64,000 nucleotides of DNA from a virus. Made by a program: the position numbers and the translations under genes. Location: positions 1 through 64,000 of the IMG/VR virus record IMGVR_UViG_3300031539_000007; one strand, written 5' to 3'. The notes under the pieces are model-generated. The model did no database searches, was not told the origin of the DNA, and worked only from the letters and a program-made list of their open reading frames with translations. This document shows positions 10,272 through 18,036 of this stretch, one piece after another (position 1 is the first letter of the stretch; each line of letters opens with the position of its first letter).

Positions 10272-10630
10272 TCAAAGAAGGCGTTTACCAGATAGACGAT
10301 CTCGCGTGGGTGTAGTGGCGATATGTCATCGGCACCGGGCTTGCAACGCTCGCCGTTGCCAATTGCCATGCCCATCGTCTCTCCGGTAAGTGGATGTGTC
10401 CAGTTCCAGGAATCAATTACCTTCACTAGAACTGGACACACATCGTCTACTAACACAGAGAGCGTGTCTTCGTTTTCTGCGTTCGACAGTTCTATCAACG
10501 CCAGCATGTCCGGCGTGGACAGATACGGTATGAACCACACATTCTCGCCCTCGTGCGGATTGTACGACCCGCCATGATACTCAATTTCTAGGTCGTTGCA
10601 TTCGTGTACCAAAATCGGAATGTTCTTCAT
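10229..10630 (-). CDS. Tail assembly chaperone (G-like)
   Basis: This 133-residue acidic protein ends in a Glu/Pro-rich tail (TQPEEENPQP) and has a good Shine-Dalgarno (AAGGAG, 7 bases before the ATG). It sits between the tail tube gene and the tape measure, exactly where siphovirus tail chaperones lie, and its 3' end overlaps a second frame in the -1 register. It probably binds the tape measure protein during tail assembly and is not a virion component. The sequence alone gives no strong family motif, so the call rests mainly on order and on the frameshift arrangement. Confidence 0.75.
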   Translation of the reverse strand: MKNIPILVHECNDLEIEYHGGSYNPHEGENVWFIPYLSTPDMLALIELSNAENEDTLSVLVDDVCPVLVKVIDSWNWTHPLTGETMGMAIGNGERCKPGADDISPLHPREIVYLVNAFFEETQPEEENPQPAS

Positions 10631-10687
10631 TTCCTCGCTCCTTTAATTTGATAGAGGCGGTGCTATTAAACTAAACTAGATTGTTGC

Positions 10688-11086
10688 TTATGCCGCGAAT
10701 CCCACTGCGTAGATCAGCCCCGTGAATAACCCGCTGAAATCTATCGCCCAGAAATCCCCTGGAGCGCCGCTCGCATTCCACGAGCCAAACTGCGCGTCCC
10801 CATACCAGTAGTCAGTCATGTCCGTGCGGTCTGGATAGATGGCGACGTTGCTGGTCGTGGTCGCAACGGCGTATATCAGGTCGAATATCGCGTTGCTCGC
10901 GGTGTCTACCAACGCCGAACCACTGAATGTAGCGCCGTATGCGCCTACGCGCTGGATTTTCGCCTCAGTACCCATCACGGATTCCTCGGCGGTGTCACGG
11001 TCAACGGATAGTTCGAGCGACGTGATGAAGTTCAGTAGAACGCCATCGACATAAAGTGCGCCCTGTAAGCCGGTTAATTGAGCCAT
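10688..11086 (-). CDS. Major tail tube protein
   Basis: This 132-residue beta-rich protein opens with MAQLTGLQGALYVDGVLL and has the short strand-turn pattern of tail tube proteins (SLELSVDRDT, ATFSGSALVDT, FWAIDFSGLFTGL). It is the first gene of its own transcription unit. A strong promoter-like element lies at 11219-11254, a leader of about 125 bases follows, and AAGGAG stands 4 bases before the ATG. High expression is expected for a protein made in hundreds of copies. The chaperones and tape measure follow directly. Length is at the short end for tail tube subunits. It could alternatively be a minor tail protein, but no other tube candidate is present. Confidence 0.7.
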   Translation of the reverse strand: MAQLTGLQGALYVDGVLLNFITSLELSVDRDTAEESVMGTEAKIQRVGAYGATFSGSALVDTASNAIFDLIYAVATTTSNVAIYPDRTDMTDYWYGDAQFGSWNASGAPGDFWAIDFSGLFTGLIYAVGFAA

Positions 11087-11218
11087 ATATCTCCTTTATT
11101 ATCCTGTTAGGCTTTGATTCCCACAAAGCCCGTTTGAACATAATTATCAAATGCCTTCAGCCATGTCTGATACTTCCTATCCAGATATGTCTCGGCATAT
11201 TATGCGTCTAGCCTCTAC

Positions 11219-11254
11219 ATTCTACGCCAAAAGCAAGACAAGTAGCAACCTTAA
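11219..11254 (-). promoter_or_regulatory. Late-type promoter of the tail operon
   Basis: On the minus strand the box TTAAGGTTGCTAC begins at 11254 and is followed, 24 bases after TTAAGG, by TAGAAT (11224-11219). The first 18 bases of this element (TTAAGGTTGCTACTTGTC) are identical to those of the promoter at 34318-34353. The downstream stretch 11087-11218 is an untranslated leader with one weak, start-less open fragment (last residues FVGIKA). I see no other gene between 11087 and 11339. Confidence 0.7.
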
Positions 11255-11273
11255 TCGCATACCACACAGCAAA

Positions 11274-11310
11274 AGACGCCCCGGATTCAACGCGGGGCGT
11301 CTTTGTTTTT
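11274..11310. terminator. Bidirectional intrinsic terminator
   Basis: AGACGCCCC (11274-11282) pairs perfectly with GGGGCGTCT (11294-11302) around an 11-base loop. It is followed on the plus strand by TTGTTTTT and on the minus strand by CTTTTGC. It separates the sugar/connector operon that ends at 11340 from the tail operon that starts at the promoter just below it. Confidence 0.85.
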
Positions 11311-11339
11311 CCTTCTACACGTGGTAGACGAGCTAGGTT

Positions 11340-11528
11340 TTAACTAATAGTGATTGTTTCCATCGGCAGTGGCGTGCCTGTGCCGGGCGGCGCTATGTTC
11401 CACGGCGGAGATAGTGGGATTTTTGCCACCGAGATGTCTGAGTAGCGCGCCCTTTCGTGGAAATGCACAAGCGCTTCTAGCTTCTCGACACGTCTCTCTA
11501 ACTGCTTTATCCTCTTCTTCGCTTTCAT
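11340..11528 (-). CDS. Small coiled-coil protein
   Basis: This is a 62-residue protein starting at ATG 11528 (MKAKKRIKQLERRVEKLEALV). An upstream TTG at 11564 is possible but would lie inside the epimerase gene. Residues 1-28 form a clear heptad coiled coil, and the C-terminal half is Pro-rich. It is the last gene before the bidirectional terminator. I do not recognise a family. An oligomerising accessory or a remnant is possible. Confidence 0.5.
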   Translation of the reverse strand: MKAKKRIKQLERRVEKLEALVHFHERARYSDISVAKIPLSPPWNIAPPGTGTPLPMETITIS

Positions 11529-11541
11529 CGCCACATCCTCT

Positions 11542-12360
11542 TCACCTCTCCTCGCATGGCTCAAACCCTAACATGTCGATTGCCTTCTGCGGACTGATAA
11601 GCGAGTCTGCGTCTGACACAACCCTCAGTGGAACGCCATGATATTCTTGCGCACGGAACTCGTAGACGTTGACGCCATTAGGAACATACTTATCTATAAT
11701 ATTGAACGGCTCGTACCAGAACTCGCGCTCTGACTCAACGGCCAACCTGATGGCTTGTGCGCAATACTCAGGGTTGCAGTTCGCCCAGAAGCAGCCTCGG
11801 CGATAGTCTGAGTGCGGCACGCTTCTCCAGTCGAAGTCGCCTGGGTATTGTTGCCGCTTGTAGTTCGCCGGGGCAAGACGTAGCGCAACGGTTTGCATCA
11901 TTTTGTTTGTCCCGTAGTATGCGAGTATCTGTTCTGCCATTACCTTAGAGAACGGGTAATGCTTGATGCCACCACGGGAACGCCCCTGCGCCATATTGGG
12001 GTGCTTCTCGTCAATGGGTAGGTAGTCGGGGAACAACATCCCGTCAATGTCGCATCCGTAATATGCCGTGGAACTAGAATATACCATGCGCTTGACGCCC
12101 GCATTGTATGCGGCTTCTGCAACATTGAGTGTGCCCAGCACATTGACATCAAAGAAGTCTCTGAACGGCCTGGCGTTTGGGTGCGGTATGGCGGCGAGAT
12201 GCACTGCCACATCAACGCTACTCATCTTTGAGTAGAGCTTGTCTGTGTCAAGAATGTCGTCGCCGTTTGTGATGTCGTAGTTTATAATCTCGTGTTCTGC
12301 AAGCTCTGCAACTGCCAGCCTGCCAATTTTCCCGCTACCGCCAGTTACTAAGATTCGCAT
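11542..12360 (-). CDS. NAD-dependent epimerase/dehydratase (extended SDR)
   Basis: The 272-residue protein has the N-terminal nucleotide-binding motif TGGSGKIG (residues 6-13), an NVLGTLNV segment, the catalytic Ser region YSSSTAYYG and the YPFSK motif (YxxxK) of extended short-chain dehydrogenases such as GalE-type sugar epimerases. It would convert a nucleotide sugar, but the substrate cannot be read from the sequence. It overlaps the upstream glycosyltransferase gene by 13 bases, so it probably supplies or modifies a sugar donor for the neighbouring transferases. An 18-bp palindrome (12218-12235) lies inside it. Confidence 0.9.
   Translation of the reverse strand: MRILVTGGSGKIGRLAVAELAEHEIINYDITNGDDILDTDKLYSKMSSVDVAVHLAAIPHPNARPFRDFFDVNVLGTLNVAEAAYNAGVKRMVYSSSTAYYGCDIDGMLFPDYLPIDEKHPNMAQGRSRGGIKHYPFSKVMAEQILAYYGTNKMMQTVALRLAPANYKRQQYPGDFDWRSVPHSDYRRGCFWANCNPEYCAQAIRLAVESEREFWYEPFNIIDKYVPNGVNVYEFRAQEYHGVPLRVVSDADSLISPQKAIDMLGFEPCEER
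12218..12235. repeat. 18-bp palindrome, perfect copy
   Basis: CTACTCATCTTTGAGTAG, with 7-bp perfect arms and spacer TCTT, lies inside the epimerase gene, where it encodes YSKMSS. It is identical to the copy at 45961-45978, which is read in the other sense there (YSSLSS). The conservation is therefore at DNA level. Confidence 0.85.
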
Positions 12361-13382
12361 TGTTTCATAACCTTTTTCGCTCGCTCAATATACGAATGCG
12401 GTTTAACCATCTCCCGCAGCGTATCGCAGTAATCGGCGCGCCGTTCTGGTTTGTCAACCCAGTAGCGTAGCAACTCGGTTAGCTCTTCTGGCGATGTGAA
12501 TGTCGGCACCAAGTCGCCAAACATTTCCTCGATCTCTTCGCGGTATTCAGAGATCAGGAACCCGCCACACGCTAACGCTTCATAGACTCGTGGCGATGCG
12601 CTTTCGGACTCAGGGATGCGCATCGCGCCCTCGTAGTCAATGGATGTACGGTTCAGATTCAAGCATATCTTCGCGCCGTTGTATAATAGCGCAGCTTGGG
12701 AGTTGGCGATACTGGTGTCTTTGTAATACTTCGCCAGAACATGATCGTGGTCGATGGGGTAATGTCCGTACATCACGAAGTCGAGGTCGCCCCAGTCAAC
12801 CTGCTCTAGCATCTCTACGCGCTCAGGGAACCCGCTGCCAATGAACACAACGTCGTGGCGCATATTCTGTGGCACGAATACAGGGAAGTGTGTCTCGGTA
12901 CTATAGGCTGTAGGGAGATATGGAAGTTCTAGCTTGCGCGCCACGGCCCGCTCGTTTGTATACACAAAATCGTTGTAATCAGTCAGGAATCCGAGCGTCC
13001 TGTCTTGGTATGGCGACTCCGTACCGATCACCACAGATTTCATGCCGGTTACGTGCAACCTTCTGATCCATTCCCATGCCTTCCTGTGGAGGGCCGTACC
13101 ATCAATTACAATGAGAATGTCAGGGTTTGATTTCATCACGTTGAGAATAACATCCATCGACGCCGATATGATTACATCTTCGTCCTCGTATGTTGCGTTA
13201 TAGTCCCCTTCGATTAGCCCCTTGAATCTGTAACTCTCGTTCCAGTAGCGGTATACTTGGTGATACGGGATTTCGTCAACCACATAGCCAAGTGTTCTGA
13301 GTGCGTAGACATATCCTTTCGCCACATCAAAATTCGAGACAGCAGTTGGGGGGAAGGCCATACAGATTTTCGGTTTTTGCAT
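12348..13382 (-). CDS. GT-B glycosyltransferase, CgeB-like
   Basis: This 344-residue protein has an N-terminal Rossmann-like half (ICMAFPPTAVSNFDVAKGY..) and a C-terminal half with SESASPRVYEALACGGFLIS at about residues 265-285. That signature belongs to the CgeB-like / GT1_2 family and includes the donor-binding Glu region. The final segment (TELLRYWVDKPERR) is the usual C-terminal helix. It should transfer a sugar from a nucleotide donor to a protein or glycan acceptor in the cytosol. It lies 2 bases downstream of one glycosyltransferase gene and overlaps the epimerase gene, within the virion operon. Confidence 0.85.
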   Translation of the reverse strand: MQKPKICMAFPPTAVSNFDVAKGYVYALRTLGYVVDEIPYHQVYRYWNESYRFKGLIEGDYNATYEDEDVIISASMDVILNVMKSNPDILIVIDGTALHRKAWEWIRRLHVTGMKSVVIGTESPYQDRTLGFLTDYNDFVYTNERAVARKLELPYLPTAYSTETHFPVFVPQNMRHDVVFIGSGFPERVEMLEQVDWGDLDFVMYGHYPIDHDHVLAKYYKDTSIANSQAALLYNGAKICLNLNRTSIDYEGAMRIPESESASPRVYEALACGGFLISEYREEIEEMFGDLVPTFTSPEELTELLRYWVDKPERRADYCDTLREMVKPHSYIERAKKVMKQCES

Positions 13383-13384
13383 TT

Positions 13385-14182
13385 CTATTCCTTGCTGGAT
13401 AACATGTACTGTGGCTCGTATGGTGTGCCATACTCAGGACAGAAGCCCCACTTATCCATAAACACCCAGCGGTTGTGACTGCGCTCTTTCAACCACTGCA
13501 TAAAATCTCCCTTGCTTTTTTGGCGTCTCTCGACAGCCCTGTCGCCGTGGTTTTGGTGAACTACACGAGTGTCTAGGTTGAAAACAAATTTACAGCCAGC
13601 GAGGTGGGCTTGGTATGCGAAATCACAATCCTCAAATCCCCAGCACGAATTATACCGCTCGTCGTGTCTCAGCGTTTTAGCCACACTCATCGGCAGGCTG
13701 AAGCTGTGCCCGCTCCCATATCGCCAGCGAGAATGTATTGGCAGATGGCGCGGATTCGAGATGCGCCCCCAGAACTTGTCTTCTTCATCTAGTTCGCCAC
13801 TTGTCAATGCCCCCTGCACACGGTTGAGCACGTACCACGGCCCGTCATCACGCGCGTGCCGCTGGATGTGCGACTCAATCCAGTTCGGTGGGTAGAGCAC
13901 GTCATCCTGTGTGCCGATGTAGACGCTGCCGGTAGCAGCATCCAGCCCCATATTGTTTGCCGAGGCTCTTGCGGGGTAGGCTTCGCGCAGGGGTTCTTGG
14001 ATGATAATCATCTCGAATGGGGGCGCTTGTGTTGCTAGGAAGGCACGGGTCTCATCGCCAGGATAGCCAACGACGATCAGAAATTCAAAGTCGTTGTTGG
14101 TTTGTTCTAGGAGCGTGGCGAAAGACTTCTTGAAATAAGGTAGCTTGGCGTCTACAGCGACATCAATGACGGATGGCCTCAT
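13385..14182 (-). CDS. GT-A family 2 glycosyltransferase
   Basis: This 265-residue protein has a GT2-type core: FEFLIVVGYPGDETR, ASANNMGLDAATGSVYIGTQDDVLYPPNW (the D-D metal/donor motif at about residue 92) and, later, NSCWGFEDCDFAYQAHLAGC, the acceptor/catalytic region of galactosyltransferase-like members. No membrane segment is present, so it is cytosolic. It overlaps the small upstream gene by ATGA. It is one of three adjacent sugar-transfer genes ahead of the epimerase. Confidence 0.88.
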   Translation of the reverse strand: MRPSVIDVAVDAKLPYFKKSFATLLEQTNNDFEFLIVVGYPGDETRAFLATQAPPFEMIIIQEPLREAYPARASANNMGLDAATGSVYIGTQDDVLYPPNWIESHIQRHARDDGPWYVLNRVQGALTSGELDEEDKFWGRISNPRHLPIHSRWRYGSGHSFSLPMSVAKTLRHDERYNSCWGFEDCDFAYQAHLAGCKFVFNLDTRVVHQNHGDRAVERRQKSKGDFMQWLKERSHNRWVFMDKWGFCPEYGTPYEPQYMLSSKE

Positions 14183-14412
14183 AATCCATCCGCTCCTGGT
14201 GGTTTCACAACACCTGCTATTTCTTCGACGTGTACAATCTGCCCTGTGTCACCAGTGTAATCTGACAGTAACCCATAAAGTCTTCCGCGATTGGCTATGT
14301 AATGTTCGGCACAATCGCCCGAATATGCTCTCATCACAGAAAACGCATACTTCGTTTGGTTGTTGCCGCTTAAAACAGTAACCAGTAGATTTATTCTGCT
14401 TGAGTCAAACAA
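14179..14412 (-). CDS. Small protein of unknown function in sugar cassette
   Basis: The 77-residue protein starts at TTG 14412, which overlaps the end of the upstream glycosyltransferase by 22 bases with a GGGG-type ribosome site. It ends in an ATGA overlap with the next one. I see no known motif. It has one hydrophobic strand near the N-terminus (INLLVTVLSG) and is otherwise polar. Translational coupling on both sides suggests it works with the two transferases. Confidence 0.55.
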   Translation of the reverse strand: MFDSSRINLLVTVLSGNNQTKYAFSVMRAYSGDCAEHYIANRGRLYGLLSDYTGDTGQIVHVEEIAGVVKPPGADGL

Positions 14413-15041
14413 TCGTAGTCCCCTTTCATCAAAGCGAGCGCAACTTTCAGCGCTTCCTTGATGTCTGTATTTCTAAGCTGGGTGCTCGCGTCAAGTACAT
14501 ACGGTACTGACGCATATTCTACCGTTCTCCCTGCTTTGATGGCAAGCCCTAGTAGTTCCATGTTTGTGGCGTGCCCATTGCTTTTAAGATACGGTAATAG
14601 CCCGATGACGCTCTTGAGATTGTAGGTGCGGTACCCATGGGTGGCGTCGCGAATCAACTCATGTGTGAGTAGAGATAGCGTCGCCGCTCCTGCAAGAGAG
14701 AGTATAGCACGAATCCCCAACTTGTCAAATTCCCTTGCTCGTACCAGGATGTCTGCGCTAAACTCAATGTCGAGATACTGCGGGTTGCATGTGCCAACGT
14801 CCATCACCGTCGCGTGGGTATAGCCAAGGCACGACGCAATATTCAGCCCTGCTTTTAGGGCATTGCCATACCCGCGTTTGTCTTTTGAGTAATCCACATG
14901 CTGTGCGAACCATTGCGCCATGCCAACGCTGCCGTCGTCGCCGTCTATCACGCAAACAATTTGCTCGCCGACAATAGAGCGCAACAGTTTTTCGAGATTG
15001 GCGCGCTCTTTGTAACTCAGAACAACTACGCACTTATTCAT
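14391..15041 (-). CDS. GT2 glycosyltransferase, polyprenyl-phosphate sugar transferase-like
   Basis: This 216-residue protein matches the DPM1-like pattern. VVLSYKERANLEKLLRSI at the N-terminus is followed by VCVIDGDDGSVG, GYGNALKAGLNIA (the N-A-L-K-x-G donor motif), DVGTCNPQYL and RDATHGYRTYN, which resembles the D-x-x-x-G-Y-R motif of dolichol/polyprenyl-phosphate mannosyltransferases. The length fits the soluble catalytic domain with no membrane anchor. It may use a lipid-phosphate or protein acceptor. The N-terminus overlaps the upstream tail terminator gene by 8 bases. The 18-bp palindrome copy at 14655 lies inside. Confidence 0.85.
   Translation of the reverse strand: MNKCVVVLSYKERANLEKLLRSIVGEQIVCVIDGDDGSVGMAQWFAQHVDYSKDKRGYGNALKAGLNIASCLGYTHATVMDVGTCNPQYLDIEFSADILVRAREFDKLGIRAILSLAGAATLSLLTHELIRDATHGYRTYNLKSVIGLLPYLKSNGHATNMELLGLAIKAGRTVEYASVPYVLDASTQLRNTDIKEALKVALALMKGDYDCLTQAE
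14655..14672. repeat. 18-bp palindrome, variant copy
   Basis: CAACTCATGTGTGAGTAG differs from the perfect copy in one arm base and two spacer bases. It lies inside the DPM1-like transferase gene, where it encodes LLTHEL. Confidence 0.65.
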
Positions 15042-15489
15042 TGAGGGTTATCGCGTCCAGCTTCACCACCTGGTACACTAGCTCGCGCATCATAAAGTAT
15101 GGGCCTGACCCATTGGCTGTCCCGACGTATTGTGGCGCGCTTGCGGAAATCACCTTAGCGCCTTCGGCGGTGCTATTGAGACGGTGGTAGCCATCAAGTA
15201 GCTCGCGTATCTCTTTTACATCAGCGCGCAGGTTCGCTTGTGTCTCAGCGTCGTAAGTGTATTTGTGATATACTCGTACCAGGAATCCGTAGGTTGTCCT
15301 GGCTGCGTAGCCCATATAACCCGTGTCTGTAGGGCTAGATAGCTGCCCTTCTTCCAGGATTACCGCACGGGCAACACCGGCGTCTAGTGGTTTCGTGTCT
15401 ACGATTGATACATTCGTCGAGTCGTAGTTTGCCAGACCAACTACAAGAGCCGCTATTGCATCTAGTAATGCAGTCTCATCGTATGCCAT
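15034..15489 (-). CDS. Tail terminator / tail completion-like protein
   Basis: The 151-residue protein follows the gp10-like connector with a one-base overlap and lies upstream of the tail tube, the normal place of the tail terminator. Its pattern, an N-terminal helix (DETALLDAIAALVVGL), a beta core (TTYGFLVRVYHKY), a helix with ANLRADVKEIRELLDGY and a C-terminal strand pair, is consistent with that fold. It would cap the tail tube and join it to the head. No single diagnostic motif exists, so position carries most of the weight. Confidence 0.6.
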   Translation of the reverse strand: MAYDETALLDAIAALVVGLANYDSTNVSIVDTKPLDAGVARAVILEEGQLSSPTDTGYMGYAARTTYGFLVRVYHKYTYDAETQANLRADVKEIRELLDGYHRLNSTAEGAKVISASAPQYVGTANGSGPYFMMRELVYQVVKLDAITLNE

Positions 15490-16031
15490 TAGTTTGCTAA
15501 CTCCTTATCTATTGCCTCAGCGATGTTCTCTGTAGCTCTGTCGAGCGTTGCGTCTGCTGCTGGACTAGACAGTGTTCTTTCAGGGAACGGGAAATCAGAT
15601 GAACCGTGAATCTTGATTTGCCAAGCAGATGTTCCGCCTGGATATTCTTGATCGGGCCATACGCCAGCAATCCGCCTTTGTAGGATATATGGGCTTCCAC
15701 CTTTCATTGCAGTCCATGCTTTCAAGCGCGCAATAGGCACCCACCTGGTTTTCGCGCCCTTCCAGACGCCCCATATCTTTCCCTCTTCGACGTTTCCGCT
15801 CGGAACATTCGGGCCGATCTCTACCCCAAGATTATCTGGGTACACCTCATAGCCCACAGAATCTTGTAGCTGCCCCTCGAACCTGAACTCGTTGATGATG
15901 CTCTTCTCAATAGCCACAAACTCTCCGCCGATATGCGTGAGCTGTTCGTGCTGTATCGCGGGAAGCTTGGCAACCGCCTTGATGATTACACCAATGATAT
16001 TGTCTAGTTCGCTAGTATCGAAAGTGAACAT
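15489..16031 (-). CDS. Head-tail connector protein, HK97 gp10-like
   Basis: This is a 180-residue protein with a helical N-terminus (ELDNIIGVIIKAVAKLPAIQHEQLTHIGGEFVAIEKSIINEF) and a central strand region containing NVPSGNVEEGKIWGVWKG. This arrangement is seen in gp10-type neck proteins, whose central part often carries a gap-and-glycine pattern. It is immediately upstream of the tail-terminator candidate. A small basic patch in the middle (KGAKTRWVPIARLK) may touch DNA or the portal ring. Confidence 0.6.
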   Translation of the reverse strand: MFTFDTSELDNIIGVIIKAVAKLPAIQHEQLTHIGGEFVAIEKSIINEFRFEGQLQDSVGYEVYPDNLGVEIGPNVPSGNVEEGKIWGVWKGAKTRWVPIARLKAWTAMKGGSPYILQRRIAGVWPDQEYPGGTSAWQIKIHGSSDFPFPERTLSSPAADATLDRATENIAEAIDKELAN

Positions 16032-16035
16032 CTAT

Positions 16036-17034
16036 TTATTTCCCCCATTCTAGGCCAAGCGGCGTCAGTGTCGTTGGTAACAGTCGTGCGTCCACCAGAA
16101 ATCCACACCACCACGTTAATCCGCCACCCCACCACGACACAAACCATGCGGCTGAGTCGTAGCCGGGATTTGCGTCGCTTTCATACCACACTTTGAAAGG
16201 AATCATCACGTTGTCACGGATAGCCACCCACCCAGCCGCGTCAAACGGTTCAAATCGCTGGCACAGTGGGCCTGCTCCGACTTCGGTTATCCAGACGGGT
16301 CGATTGCCAAGTCCAAGTCCAACGTGATAGTTTTGATACCAGTGATCTAGTGCGGCTATTAGTTCAGGCATCCCCCATTCGCTACCGCATGGGGCAGACC
16401 AACATGGGTAAGCGTGGATATGGACGCCATTAACTGTATACAGCTTGCCGGTTGCAGACAGCCTGCTTACAAAGCGCGTCCACCAGCTACGGCTGCCAGC
16501 ACTGCTCAGCCCCGCGATACCGCCGACATAAACGAAGGCTTGTGGGTCGTGACTTTTAATGAGCGTGTAAACCTCAGCGTAACGGTCGGCGGTTTGCTCT
16601 GGTGTCAGCGTGAGATAATACCCACACGAGTCGGGGGTGCCACTGAAATCAGGTTCATTCAGCACCAGCCACGTGTGTCGATCACGTAGCGTGTCAGCCT
16701 TCGCTGCCGCAATGATTAGCGGGAGATTGACGGTGAGATAAGCGTCGTTTAAGCACCATATCATACGCACAAAACGTTCGCCAACCACCGGAGCGCCGAC
16801 TGACCATCCGTAGTACCAGTCAATATCTATTGTAAACGGAGCGCCGCCAACGCCATAGTCCATCGGGGTTTTGTAGCCACGATAAATCTGTGGCAGATAT
16901 ACCACCGACGGCGCGGGCGGCTCTGGTAGCGGTGATGTTTGCTTAAATATAATACATCCGGCTAATACCAGAACCAACACAAGAAAAAGCCCAGCACGTA
17001 AACTCACATAGCCAGCACCGCGAGCAAACGACAC
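16036..17034 (-). CDS. Glycoside hydrolase-like TIM-barrel lipoprotein
   Basis: The 332-residue protein starts with GTG at 17034, directly after the preceding TAG. Residues 12-27 are a lipoprotein signal with lipobox LAGC (Cys27). The rest is a clan GH-A-type barrel: WLVLNEPDF at about 122-130 supplies the NEP acid/base Glu, and VWITEVG at about 245-251 the candidate nucleophile Glu. It would be exported and lipid-anchored to the infected cell surface, or carried by the virion. The substrate is unknown. It is odd to find it between the connector genes: it is not needed for assembly and looks like a lysogeny- or cell-envelope-acting extra gene. It resembles the TIM-barrel modules of the endolysin at 48692-52129. 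Confidence 0.75.
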   Translation of the reverse strand: MSFARGAGYVSLRAGLFLVLVLVLAGCIIFKQTSPLPEPPAPSVVYLPQIYRGYKTPMDYGVGGAPFTIDIDWYYGWSVGAPVVGERFVRMIWCLNDAYLTVNLPLIIAAAKADTLRDRHTWLVLNEPDFSGTPDSCGYYLTLTPEQTADRYAEVYTLIKSHDPQAFVYVGGIAGLSSAGSRSWWTRFVSRLSATGKLYTVNGVHIHAYPCWSAPCGSEWGMPELIAALDHWYQNYHVGLGLGNRPVWITEVGAGPLCQRFEPFDAAGWVAIRDNVMIPFKVWYESDANPGYDSAAWFVSWWGGGLTWWCGFLVDARLLPTTLTPLGLEWGK

Positions 17035-18036
17035 CTAATGGCTCCACATCCCAGTTGAGAATATCGGCTGTACTAGGCTCGTATCGTCTTTCCGTTCATC
17101 GCGCTCAGAGCTACTGATTTGCCCTGATGTTAGCGCGCCCGCGCCGGTGGCGTCTGCCCCATCCTGCGCGCCTCTTACGGCATCTTTCAACGCCCCGGTA
17201 GTGACATCTTTTTGTAATGCGTAGCACAATGCCCTGGCTGCACCAGCGCGCGTGTCGCTTTCTTGCGCCTTGAACCCCGCTGTGCGTTGTGTCATTTCAA
17301 CGTTCATAACGACACAATAATTAGCCCCCATCTTTACCATGCTTTGTGCCGCGCTTGCCGTGAGCGGCACCGTAATACTCGCCGCCGATAGCCATCCGTC
17401 TATCATCTGTGATACGGTGTCTTCAAAGTCCATTACATCTGTAGCTGTTGGGGTTGATGTGTGAGTGTATTTTCCATTATCAGTAAGATGCCTAGTCAGG
17501 GACTCTATCTCTCTGATATTAGAATAGATCGTAGCCCGTGTACCGCTGTAAGCCTGGAACGGGAAGTCTGTCGCTGTGGCTATCGCCGTCCATGCAGCAT
17601 TGAACGTTGAGCCAGCACCATTAAGGTAGTGCGGGTTGTCTTGGTCTGCACCTATCGCGACATAGTTAGTGGAGTCGGCTGTATACCCTCCGCCAGAGCG
17701 AATGACCAGGTGATATTGTACCGATGGCAATAACTGCGGGCGGCTATCAATGTCAAAGTCGAACGCATTCATCCCTGCCGAGATTGCGCTTGCGGCTATT
17801 GTCCCGGACGTACCATTGTCAATCGCCGTTCCGCTTGGCACACTGCTTGTATCGCCCTGAATCTGTACGTACAGATAGCCACCCGGTGTTCCGGTAAGAC
17901 TCGCGTACACATAGACACGTCCGACAGAACATGCCCGTTTGACTTTGAACCCCTGGGCAAGTTGGTTGTTCGCCCCGGAAGACGCCAGCGTGATGTCTTC
18001 CCCGTAATTTGTAGAAGCATATTCGGCGAGTAACAT
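17035..18036 (-). CDS. Beta-jelly-roll domain fused to a connector-like virion protein
   Basis: Of 333 residues, the first 165 (ending near DFPFQAYSG) form a strand-rich domain with FKVKRACSVGRVYVYASLTGTPGG and SVQYHLVIRSGGGYTADSTN, the style of surface-exposed jelly-roll or choice-of-anchor domains. Residues about 170-333 are helical (NIREIESLTRHLTDNG, DFEDTVSQMIDGWL, RTAGFKAQESDTRAGAARAL) and resemble a head-tail connector. The gene overlaps the upstream adaptor-like gene by one base. The fusion suggests a connector displaying a decoration domain at the neck. Confidence 0.5.
   Translation of the reverse strand: MLLAEYASTNYGEDITLASSGANNQLAQGFKVKRACSVGRVYVYASLTGTPGGYLYVQIQGDTSSVPSGTAIDNGTSGTIAASAISAGMNAFDFDIDSRPQLLPSVQYHLVIRSGGGYTADSTNYVAIGADQDNPHYLNGAGSTFNAAWTAIATATDFPFQAYSGTRATIYSNIREIESLTRHLTDNGKYTHTSTPTATDVMDFEDTVSQMIDGWLSAASITVPLTASAAQSMVKMGANYCVVMNVEMTQRTAGFKAQESDTRAGAARALCYALQKDVTTGALKDAVRGAQDGADATGAGALTSGQISSSERDERKDDTSLVQPIFSTGMWSH

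Noticed and set aside
12218-12235. The 18-bp palindrome as a terminator hairpin
   Set aside because: The stem is only 7 bp and AT-balanced with no T tract, and most copies lie inside genes that must be read through.
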